Source: CAVSLM01 sp963728895 (GTDB taxonomy: Bacteria > Pseudomonadota > Gammaproteobacteria > JBBQDK01). From it: a stretch of DNA of 64,000 nucleotides. The notes beneath the pieces are model-generated. The model was not told the DNA's origin, searched no databases, and saw only the letters and a list, made by a program, of their open reading frames with translations. The stretch covers positions 1 to 64,000 of the forward strand of contig CAVSLM010000007.1 in assembly GCA_963728895.1 (NCBI GenBank), read 5' to 3'. A program made the translations under genes and the position numbers. Below, in pieces: positions 57,036-64,000 of this stretch (the stretch's first letter is position 1; each line of letters opens with the position of its first letter).

Positions 57036-58391
57036 TCAGGGCACCGCGAGCAAGGCGCGCACCCGCGCGCCACCCAGGGAACCGGTAGCGATGTCCAGGC
57101 TGCCCTGGTAGGCGCGGGCGATCTCCTGGGCCACCGCCAAGCCGATACCGTGTCCGCTGACGGCGGCGTCGGCACGCATGCCGCGCTCCAGCACCCGGCG
57201 CGCCTGATCCGGTGGCACGCCCGGTCCGTCGTCCTGCACCTCCAGCTCCAGGGCGCGCGGGCCCGGCCCGGCCGCCGGACGCACCGTCACCTGCACGCGA
57301 TGCCTGCACCACTTGAAGGCGTTGTCGATCACGTTTCCGAGCAGCTCCAGCAGATCACCCTCGTCTCCGGGGAACACCACGCCTGCGTCGACCGCGACCG
57401 TGCACTCGACCTGCTTGTCCGCGTACACCTTGCCGAGTGCGCGCACCACGCGCTCCACCAGGGGGGCGAGGTGCACCGGCGCCATGAGGGTGGTGCGCCC
57501 CGAGGTCGCCGCGCGCTGCAGCTGATAGTCCACGATCTGGCCCATGCGCTCGACCTGCTCCTGCACCGTGTCGGCGAGCTGCGCCGGGGGGCGCGGTTCC
57601 TGCACCGAGCCGCGCAGCACCGCAAGCGGCGTCTTCAGGCTGTGGGCGAGATCGGCAAGCGCATCGCGGTAGCGCGCGAGTTGGCTGCGCTCGCGCTGCA
57701 GGAGCGCATTGAGCGCGCTGGTGAGTCCCTGCAGCTCGCGCGGATAGACGCCATGCAGCTGGGCGTGCGCACCGGCCTCGATGGCTGCGAGGTCGCGCTC
57801 CACCCCGCGCAGCGGTGCGAGACTCCAGCGCAGGACGCTGCCCTGCACGGCCAGCAGCACCAGCGCGACGGCACCGAACCAGCCCCACAGGCTGCGGCGG
57901 AAGCGCGTCACCTGGGCATGCAGACCCTGCAGGTCCTCGGCGACGCTGAACGTGTAGGCCGCCGGCGTGCCGACACCGGTGTCCCAGCTCACGCCGAAGT
58001 CCAGCTCGTACAGCGCACTACCGTTCGCGGTCTGGACCTGCTCGAAGCGCTGCGCTCCGGGCGCGACGGCACCCTGGAAGGGAACTTCCTGGCCCAGTGC
58101 GGAGCTCGAGCGCCACGCGGTACGCCCCGCCGCATCGATGACCCGCGCATAAAGCCCGGAGCCCGGACGCTGGAAGCGCGCTTCGGGCAGCATTACCGGT
58201 ACATGCATGATGCCATCGAGACCTACGTCGGCGGCTGCCAGCAGGGCGTAGACCTGCGCCTGCAGGCGCTCGCGCAGCGCCGCCTCGGCACTGCTGCGGA
58301 ACGCTTCATCGAGCGCGAAGCCGGTGATGCCGAGGAACGCCGTCAGCGCCACCGCGGCTCCCAGCAGCAGGCGCGCCTGCAGCGAGCGCAT
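57036..58391 (-). CDS. Sensor histidine kinase, PhoQ-like
   Basis: 451 residues. Two membrane helices (near 9-30 and about 170-190) enclose a periplasmic sensor domain, then HAMP, the dimerisation helix ALADLAHSLKTPLAVLRG with His250, and the ATP-binding domain (ELLGNVIDNAFKWCRHRVQV, LEVQDDGPGVPPDQ, GHGIGLAVAQEIARAYQG). The order with the regulator and the -LAHSLKTPL- box resemble PhoQ-type sensors. Start overlaps the regulator stop by one base. Signal unknown. Confidence 0.92.
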   Translation of the reverse strand: MRSLQARLLLGAAVALTAFLGITGFALDEAFRSSAEAALRERLQAQVYALLAAADVGLDGIMHVPVMLPEARFQRPGSGLYARVIDAAGRTAWRSSSALGQEVPFQGAVAPGAQRFEQVQTANGSALYELDFGVSWDTGVGTPAAYTFSVAEDLQGLHAQVTRFRRSLWGWFGAVALVLLAVQGSVLRWSLAPLRGVERDLAAIEAGAHAQLHGVYPRELQGLTSALNALLQRERSQLARYRDALADLAHSLKTPLAVLRGSVQEPRPPAQLADTVQEQVERMGQIVDYQLQRAATSGRTTLMAPVHLAPLVERVVRALGKVYADKQVECTVAVDAGVVFPGDEGDLLELLGNVIDNAFKWCRHRVQVTVRPAAGPGPRALELEVQDDGPGVPPDQARRVLERGMRADAAVSGHGIGLAVAQEIARAYQGSLDIATGSLGGARVRALLAVP

Positions 58392-59074
58392 CAGCCGGGG
58401 CCGCGTGCCAGCGTGAAGCGATAGCCGCGCCCGCGCAGCGTCTCGATGGGATTGAGCCGGTTGTCGGGATCGAGCTTGCGCCGCAGCCGTCCGACGAAGA
58501 CCTCGATGACATTGCTGTCGCGGTCGAAGTCCTGCTGGTAGAGATGGTCGGTGAGATCGCTCTTGGACACCACCTCACCACTGTGGAGCATCAAATACTC
58601 CAGCACCTTGTACTCGTAGCTGGTGAGCTCGACCGGGCGCTCCTCCACATGCACCTCCTGGGTCGCCGTATCGAGGCGCACCGGGCCGCATTGGAGCAGG
58701 GGCTGCGCCCAGCCGGCCGCGCGGCGCAGCAGCGCTTTCAGGCGCGCCAGCAGCTCCTCGATCTCGAAGGGCTTGACCAGATAATCGTCGGCGCCCACCT
58801 CCAGCCCCTGCACCTTGTCCTGCCAGCGTCCGCGCGCGGTGAGAATGAGCACGGGATAGCTCTTGCCCGCGGCGCGCAGCCTGCGGATCACCTCGATGCC
58901 GGAAAGCCGCGGCAGGCCGAGATCGACGATGGCCAGGTCAATGGGGTACTCGCTTGCGAAGTACAGGCCTTCCTCTCCGTCGGCAGCGGCGTCGACCGCG
59001 TAGCCCTCGGCGCGCAGTCGTTCGGTCAGCTGGGCACGCAGTGCCGGCTCGTCCTCGATCACCACTACGCGCAC
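58391..59074 (-). CDS. OmpR-family response regulator, PhoP-like
   Basis: 227 residues from the GTG at 59074, chosen because VRVVVIEDEPALRAQL is the normal start; the frame is open further upstream. Receiver with the phospho-acceptor Asp51 (LAIVDLGLPRLSG) and VLILTARGRWQDKVQGLEVG, then a winged helix with SYEYKVLEYLMLHSGEVVSK and SNVIEVFVGRLRRKL. Activates genes with the following kinase. Confidence 0.93.
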   Translation of the reverse strand: MRVVVIEDEPALRAQLTERLRAEGYAVDAAADGEEGLYFASEYPIDLAIVDLGLPRLSGIEVIRRLRAAGKSYPVLILTARGRWQDKVQGLEVGADDYLVKPFEIEELLARLKALLRRAAGWAQPLLQCGPVRLDTATQEVHVEERPVELTSYEYKVLEYLMLHSGEVVSKSDLTDHLYQQDFDRDSNVIEVFVGRLRRKLDPDNRLNPIETLRGRGYRFTLARGPG

Positions 59075-59108
59075 GGGGCCTGCCCCACGTGCCGCTGCCG
59101 CGCGGGCA

Positions 59109-59597
59109 TCAGCGCCCGCCGCCCGCGTCCATGGTGACGATGCGGACCTGTCCCTGGGGCGTGAGAACCTTGATGCGGTACAGGACGTGATCGCCGCTTT
59201 CGATGGTGTCGGCCGACAGCACCCGTCCGCCGGTCTGCCTCTGCGCGCGCGCCACGGCCTCGTCGAGACCCATGCCGCCACCGCGTCGCTGGGGAACGCT
59301 CCCGCCCCGATCGTTGTCCTCGCGCCGCTGCGACCCGCGGGCACTGCGATCGGATTCGCCGCGCCGCGCGTCGCGCCCGGTGTCGCGTACCTGCAGCAGC
59401 GGCGATCGGCCGTCGCGCATGTCGGACGCTGCGGATGCACCCCGCGCCTGACCGGCGCCCGGGAGAAGTGCCAGGAGCGCCGAGCAGACGCAGAGTACAG
59501 CGATCGATTTCCAGCCCTTCAAACGCGACTCCGGATCCGATAAAGACCGCGATGGTAAGGCGGCGTCCGTCGCTCTGCCAAGTGCCGCCGGACGCAT
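59109..59597 (-). CDS. Exported PepSY-like protein
   Basis: 162 residues as drawn; a TTG at 59522 (KGWKSIAVLCVCSALLALLP) is a more likely start, giving about 137. Signal peptide, then an Arg/Asp/Gly-rich disordered middle and a C-terminal PepSY-like unit GLDEAVARAQRQTGGRVLSA, DHVLYRIKVLTPQGQVRIVT. Such proteins are common next to PhoPQ-like pairs and may modulate the sensor. Ends 34 bp before the regulator GTG. Confidence 0.7.
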   Translation of the reverse strand: MRPAALGRATDAALPSRSLSDPESRLKGWKSIAVLCVCSALLALLPGAGQARGASAASDMRDGRSPLLQVRDTGRDARRGESDRSARGSQRREDNDRGGSVPQRRGGGMGLDEAVARAQRQTGGRVLSADTIESGDHVLYRIKVLTPQGQVRIVTMDAGGGR

Positions 59598-59615
59598 GCC
59601 GTGGCAACCATCCCA

Positions 59616-60161
59616 TTACTCGGCGGGCGCCACCGAAACCTGTATGCGCAGGCGCTCACCGGGATCGTGATCCAGGTGCGTGACATACTGCTCGCCCTGG
59701 TAGCGATAGGTCACGCGATAACCGTCGATACGCTCCTCGTCCCGATAGTCGTCCACCACCCGGCAGCGCTCGCGCACCTCGGTTCCCGCAGCATAGGTGC
59801 TGCCGTTGCGCTGGGCAACGTCGCGACCCACCGAGCCGCCGAGCAACGCGCCCGCCACCGTGGCAACGTCGCGGCCACGCCCCTGCCCCACCGTGTTTCC
59901 GACCACGCCGCCGACGATGCCACCCAGGATGAGGGGTGTCGCCGAACGGTAACCGCTGCGGTACACCGGCACCTCTTCGGTCCAGCACTCCCGGCGCGGC
60001 GTCGCAACGCGTACCACATGGCTCAGCGGCTCCACGCGCTCGACCTTGGCATAGTCGAGAAAACCGCCGGCCTCGTAGGGGCCATCCGCGTGTCCGGCGA
60101 AGGCCGGTGCCACGAGCGCCAGCGCGCTCGCCAATCCCATTGCCAAACCCGTGGTGTTCAT
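59616..60161 (-). CDS. Glycine zipper 2TM outer-membrane protein
   Basis: 181 residues. Signal peptide MNTTGLAMGLASALALVAPAFAG, then a Cys-containing stretch, and the glycine zipper PLILGGIVGGVVGNTVGQGR then TVAGALLGGSVGRDVAQ, which inserts in the outer membrane (PF05433). C-terminal VTYRYQGEQYVTHLDHDPG. Similar to SlyB-like and UmoD-like envelope proteins. Divergent from the plus-strand operon that begins at 60366. Confidence 0.85.
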   Translation of the reverse strand: MNTTGLAMGLASALALVAPAFAGHADGPYEAGGFLDYAKVERVEPLSHVVRVATPRRECWTEEVPVYRSGYRSATPLILGGIVGGVVGNTVGQGRGRDVATVAGALLGGSVGRDVAQRNGSTYAAGTEVRERCRVVDDYRDEERIDGYRVTYRYQGEQYVTHLDHDPGERLRIQVSVAPAE

Positions 60162-60365
60162 ACCGATTCTCCTGTTCTTGCCCTCGGACCGGGGCGGCCT
60201 TGCCGGCCTGCCCGGGGGTCCCCTTTTACCGGTTACAGCCTAGGGTCGCCCGGCTGAACCGGTGCTGAACGGAGTGCGGGGTGCGGCGCAGCGAAATCGA
60301 GGAATTCGTAATTCTGTAACATCCGCTGCCTATGATGCCGCAACTTCCGCGGGCAGCGCAGGCAA

Positions 60366-61226
60366 ATGAACGGTCCGACACGTTACCGCGCCATCTTCAT
60401 CTCCGACACCCACCTTGGTACCCGCGGCTGCAAGGCCGACTTCCTCCTCGACTTCCTCCGCCACAACGACTCCGAGTTCCTGTACCTGGTGGGGGACATC
60501 GTCGACGGGTGGCAGCTGCGCCGTTCCTGGTACTGGGGGCAGGCGCACAACGACGTCGTGCAGAAGCTGCTGCGCAAGGCGCGCAAGGGCACGCGCGTGA
60601 TCTACGTTCCCGGGAACCACGACGAGTTCGCACGCGACTACGTCGACATGCTGTTCGGCGGCATCGCCGTGCACGCCGACACCATTCATGTCACCGCCGA
60701 CGGGCGCCGGCTGCTGGTCATTCACGGCGATGAATTCGACGGCGTGGTGAAATACGCGCGCTGGCTCGCGCTGCTCGGCGACTGGGCCTATCAGCTCATG
60801 CTGGCGGTCAACCACTGGTACAACGCCTTTCGGAGGCATTTCGGCTATCCGTACTGGTCGCTCTCGGCCTACCTGAAGCACAAGGTCAAGAACGCCGTGC
60901 AGTTCATCAGCGAGTTCGAAACCGCTGTCGTGGAGGAAGCCGCGCGCCGCGGGGTCGACGGCGTGGTGTGCGGGCACATCCACATGGCCGAGATCAGCAC
61001 CATCGGCGGCGTGCAGTACGGCAACTGCGGCGACTGGGTCGAGAGCTGCACGGCGCTCGTGGAGCATCGCGATGGGCGGCTGGAGGTCGTGCACTGGACC
61101 GCGCTGCAGTCGGCGACCGTCCCGCTGCTCGCGCTGGAAACCGGTACCGCGGAACCGGCACCGGCCCTGACCTACGAAGAACGTGGAGTGCCATCGCGCG
61201 CGCGCCGTACCGCAGGGGGTGCATGA
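60366..61226 (+). CDS. Metallophosphoesterase, LpxH-like
   Basis: 286 residues. Calcineurin-like motifs in order: FISDTHLGTRGCKADFLLDF, VGDIVDGWQ, YVPGNHDEFARDYVDM, VIHGDEFDGVV, VVCGHIHMAEISTIGG. This fits the UDP-2,3-diacylglucosamine hydrolase-like group often found with glycosyltransferases. Its stop overlaps the next gene (ATGA), so it is in one operon with two glycosyltransferases and a PAP2 phosphatase. Confidence 0.85.
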   Translation: MNGPTRYRAIFISDTHLGTRGCKADFLLDFLRHNDSEFLYLVGDIVDGWQLRRSWYWGQAHNDVVQKLLRKARKGTRVIYVPGNHDEFARDYVDMLFGGIAVHADTIHVTADGRRLLVIHGDEFDGVVKYARWLALLGDWAYQLMLAVNHWYNAFRRHFGYPYWSLSAYLKHKVKNAVQFISEFETAVVEEAARRGVDGVVCGHIHMAEISTIGGVQYGNCGDWVESCTALVEHRDGRLEVVHWTALQSATVPLLALETGTAEPAPALTYEERGVPSRARRTAGGA

Positions 61227-62392
61227 ACATCCTGATGGCGTCGGACGTCTATTTCCCGCGTGTCAACGGCGTCTCCACCTCCATACTGACCTTCCGCCGC
61301 GCGCTGCAGCAGCTCGGGCATCGCGTGACGCTGCTGGCACCGGAGTACGCGCAGCGCACGTCCAACGAACAGGACATCCTTCGTGTTGCTTCGCGCTATC
61401 TGCTGCTCGACCCCGAAGACCGCATGATGCGCGCCGATGCCCTGCGCCGGACCGCACGGCGACTGCAGAACGAACCGTTCGACCTGCTGCACGTGCAAAC
61501 GCCTTTCGTTGCCCACTACGCAGGTGTGCGCCTTGCGGCGCAGCTGGGCATTCCGTGCGTGGAGACCTACCACACGTTCTTCGAAGAGTACCTGTTCCAT
61601 TACGTGCCGCTGCTTCCGGCGCGGCTGATGCGCTACGTGGCGCGCAGCTTCACGCGCCGACAGTGCCGGCAGGTCGATGCCCTGGTGGTGCCTTCGCGAG
61701 CCATGCTGGAAGTGCTGCGGCGCTACGGCGTGCAGACGCCGGCACGCGTGATCCCGACCGGAATGGAGCTCGACCAGTTCCAGCCCGGGGACGGCGCACG
61801 ATTTCGTGGTCGATACGGCATCGCGGCACAGCGGCCGGTGCTGGTGCACATCGGACGCGTCGCCCATGAAAAGAACATCGGGTTTCTCCTGCAGGTACTG
61901 CGCGCGCTCGTCCCCGACCTGCCCGACCTGCTGCTGATCATTGCCGGTGAAGGGCCGGCGCGTGCCAGTCTGCAACGTTATTGTCATGAGCTAGGCCTGC
62001 ACGACAACGTGCTTTTCGTCGGCTACCTGGAGCGCGGCGAGGCACTGTGGGACTGCTACAGTGCGGGCGACGCCTTCGTCTTCGCGTCGCGCACCGAAAC
62101 CCAGGGGCTGGTGCTGCTGGAAGCCCTGGCGCTCGGCGTGCCGGTGGTGTCCACGGCGGTGATGGGCACGCGTGACGTGCTGCAACCCGGCTGCGGCGCG
62201 CTGGTCGCCGAGGAGGACGTCGACGACTTCGCTGCCAAGGTGCGGCAGGTGCTGATGAGCGCCGAGCTGCGCACCAGCCTGGGCACCGCCGGACGCAGCT
62301 ACGCGCAGCGCTGGTGCGCGAAGCGCACCGCCACACAGCTGCTGACTTTCTACGCCGAGGTGGTCGGCGGAGTGGTGTCCCGGGCCGCCTGA
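61223..62392 (+). CDS. Glycosyltransferase family 4
   Basis: 389 residues from an ATG overlapping the previous stop. MNILMASDVYFPRVNGVSTS then TFRRALQQLGHRVTLLAPEY opens a GT-B fold, LHVQTPFVAHYAGVRLA, and the donor site VLVHIGRVAHEKNIGFLLQV, FVFASRTETQGLVLLEALAL and GVPVVSTAVMGTRDV. Transfers sugar to a lipid or glycan; acceptor unknown. Confidence 0.93.
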   Translation: MNILMASDVYFPRVNGVSTSILTFRRALQQLGHRVTLLAPEYAQRTSNEQDILRVASRYLLLDPEDRMMRADALRRTARRLQNEPFDLLHVQTPFVAHYAGVRLAAQLGIPCVETYHTFFEEYLFHYVPLLPARLMRYVARSFTRRQCRQVDALVVPSRAMLEVLRRYGVQTPARVIPTGMELDQFQPGDGARFRGRYGIAAQRPVLVHIGRVAHEKNIGFLLQVLRALVPDLPDLLLIIAGEGPARASLQRYCHELGLHDNVLFVGYLERGEALWDCYSAGDAFVFASRTETQGLVLLEALALGVPVVSTAVMGTRDVLQPGCGALVAEEDVDDFAAKVRQVLMSAELRTSLGTAGRSYAQRWCAKRTATQLLTFYAEVVGGVVSRAA

Positions 62393-62525
62393 TCCGCGCG
62401 CGCTGGCCAACCCGCATATCCCCGCGGGATTTCGGTGAGATTTGCCGGCCAAGTGCCAGGTCCGTCATGGGAAATTCATCAAATCGCCATCGCAGCGACT
62501 TGCGGCTGAAGCATATTGTCCGGCA

Positions 62526-63722
62526 ATGGATGCGCCACGGCCGCTGCCCATCGAAGTTTCTCCAGGCGTCGCCGCGTCGCTGCGCATCGCTATGGTGACG
62601 GAGACCTACCCCCCGGAGGTCAACGGCGTGGCAATGACCATCGGTCGCCTGGTAACGGGAATGGTGAGCCGCATGCACCACGTGATGGTGGTACGCCCGC
62701 GCCAGCGTCCCGCCGACGCGCGCCCGGTCTGCGAGCCGCGACTGGAAACCTCCATCCACGCCGGTATGCCGATCCCCGGTTACCGCGGTCTGCAGTTCGG
62801 ATTACCGGCCCGCGGTCACCTGTTGCGGCGCTGGTCCGAATGGAAGCCCCAGGTCGCCTATATCGCCACGGAAGGCCCGCTTGGCTGGTCCGCCCTCCGG
62901 GCCGCGCGCACGCTGGGGATCGCGGCGCTCACCGGATTTCACACCAACTTTCACAGCTACAGCAGCCATTACGGCTTCGGGCTGCTGCGTCCGGCGATAC
63001 AGGCCTACCTGCGCGCCTTCCACAACCGCTCGGCCTGCACACTGGTCGCCACCGACGCGCTGCGCCGCGAGCTGTACGGCGCGGGCTTCGAACGAATCGA
63101 GCTGCTGCCGCGCGGCGTGGACACCGAGCTCTACGGCCCGCACCGTCGCAGCGCGGCCGTGCGTGCCCGCTGGGGCCTGCAGGAGGACGAACTGGCGGTG
63201 CTGTACGTGGGCCGTATGGCGCCCGAGAAGAACCTGCACCTGGCGGTCGACGCCTTCCGCACACTACAGCGTGAATGCCCGAGCGCATGCTTCGTGCTGG
63301 TGGGCGACGGCCCGTTGCGCGAGCGGCTCGCGCGCGAGCATCCCGACTTCGTGTTCTGCGGCACCCACGTCGGCTCCAGCCTCGCCGCGCACTATGCCTC
63401 GGCCGACCTGTTCCTGTTCCCCAGCCTCACCGAGACCTTCGGCAACGTGACGCTCGAAGCCATGGCAAGCGCATTGCCGGTGGTGGCCTTCGACTATGCG
63501 GCCGCACACGCGCACATCCGCCACGGCGGAAACGGGCTGCTGGCCGCCTACGAGGATGCCGCGGCCTTCTGCGCCTGCGCCGTCGAGGCGGTGCAGGACA
63601 TTGCACGCCTGCGGCGCCTCGGCGCACAGGCGCGCGAGACCATGCAGGGCGTGTCCTGGGATGCCATCTACGGGCGCTTCGAGCAGCTGCTGCTCGCCCA
63701 TGCGCAGGTGGGTGCGGCATGA
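62526..63722 (+). CDS. Glycosyltransferase family 4, second copy type
   Basis: 398 residues from the ATG at 62526 (MDAPRPLPIEVSPGVAASLR). MVTETYPPEVNGVAMTIGRL, FHTNFHSYSSHYGFGLLRPA, and the donor-site end VLYVGRMAPEKNLHLAVDAF, FLFPSLTETFGNVTLEAMAS, ALPVVAFDYAA. Related to mannosyl/glucosyl transferases that act on diacylglycerol. 133 bp after the first glycosyltransferase. Confidence 0.93.
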   Translation: MDAPRPLPIEVSPGVAASLRIAMVTETYPPEVNGVAMTIGRLVTGMVSRMHHVMVVRPRQRPADARPVCEPRLETSIHAGMPIPGYRGLQFGLPARGHLLRRWSEWKPQVAYIATEGPLGWSALRAARTLGIAALTGFHTNFHSYSSHYGFGLLRPAIQAYLRAFHNRSACTLVATDALRRELYGAGFERIELLPRGVDTELYGPHRRSAAVRARWGLQEDELAVLYVGRMAPEKNLHLAVDAFRTLQRECPSACFVLVGDGPLRERLAREHPDFVFCGTHVGSSLAAHYASADLFLFPSLTETFGNVTLEAMASALPVVAFDYAAAHAHIRHGGNGLLAAYEDAAAFCACAVEAVQDIARLRRLGAQARETMQGVSWDAIYGRFEQLLLAHAQVGAA

Positions 63723-64000
63723 GCGCGCTGCGCTACCAACTCGCCTACGACCGCGTGTGTGCCGCGGACCGGTCGCTGTGCCTGCTGCTCAATCGCGCCA
63801 GCCGCAGGCGCGGCGTGGTACCACTGTTCGGCGCCGTGAGCCGGTTGGGAGACGGGATGTTCTGGTATGTGCTCATCCTCGCGCTTCCGGCGCTCTACGG
63901 CAGCCGCGCGTGGCCCGCCGTCGCGCACATGGTCGGCGTCGGGGTGGCCAGCCTGCTGGTCTACAAATGGCTCAAGGGCAAGACTCACCGTCCGCGCCCG
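63719..64000 (+). CDS. PAP2-family phosphatase, N-terminal part (cut by window)
   Basis: 94 residues to the window edge, start overlapping the glycosyltransferase stop. Hydrophobic segments MFWYVLILALPALYG and VGVGVASLLVYKWLKGKTHR, then PRP, give the first PAP2 motif (K-x6-RP). Likely dephosphorylates a lipid phosphate. Last gene of the operon that begins at 60366. Confidence 0.85.
   Translation, partial: MSALRYQLAYDRVCAADRSLCLLLNRASRRRGVVPLFGAVSRLGDGMFWYVLILALPALYGSRAWPAVAHMVGVGVASLLVYKWLKGKTHRPRP

Overview
The window reads as about 64 kb of chromosome from a GC-rich (by eye about 65 %) gammaproteobacterium. The evidence is the ilvB-ilvH-ilvC-psd-pssA order near leuA, a glgC, prfC and rimI of proteobacterial type, a PhoP/PhoQ-like pair and dispersed REP hairpins with a GTAG foot. 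Genus cannot be decided from the sequence; a purple-sulfur or Chromatiales-like lineage is a guess.

Layout. 1-8.2 kb: a type III-B CRISPR effector operon on the minus strand (cmr1-cmr2/cas10-cmr3-cmr4-cmr5-cmr6, the last cut by the window edge), interrupted between cmr3 and cmr4 by an intact vapBC toxin-antitoxin pair on the opposite strand. 8.3-14.1 kb: tandem REP hairpins with their likely transposase (RAYT), a zinc-ribbon/coiled-coil/PD-(D/E)XK-like DUF2130 protein, and a cas6-ring nuclease (CARF) pair. The ring nuclease stop overlaps the start of a second, truncated DUF2130 gene. 14.1-16.4 kb: broken brnTA and Uma2 genes. 16.4-21.3 kb: a CRISPR array of 68 repeats (36 bp) and 67 spacers, read on the minus strand, followed by leader, cas2 and a cas4-cas1 fusion of the kind typical of type I-G (formerly I-U). 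23.6-27.2 kb: remnants of three toxin-antitoxin systems, a duplicated ERCC4-type nuclease and mobile REP pairs. 27.4-36.1 kb: a decaying type I-G operon (truncated extra csb2, intact csb1 and csb2, frameshifted cas3 and cas8, and a RAMP fragment). 36.1-39.6 kb: repeat-rich DNA around one TIGR03790-family gene. 39.6-64 kb: mostly housekeeping genes (glgC; prfC-rimI-udg-leuA; nnrU; pssA-psd-ilvCHB; a two-component system; a metallophosphoesterase-glycosyltransferase-PAP2 operon).

How it works together. The single array, Cas6, the Cas4-Cas1/Cas2 module and the Cmr complex most likely form one functional unit: crRNAs cut by Cas6 feed the Cmr complex, whose Cas10 keeps its GGDD cyclase motif. A ring nuclease is present but no recognisable Csm6/Csx1-type effector is visible, so the neighbouring DUF2130 nuclease-like protein is the most attractive candidate for an undescribed accessory effector.

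Many accessory genes carry single-base frameshifts (cas1, cas3, cas8, Uma2, brnT, vapC twice, a TMEM175-like channel, an N-formylglutamate amidohydrolase, an SRPBCC protein), while the recognised core metabolic genes have none that I can see. That points to real decay, but assembly error cannot be excluded without reads.
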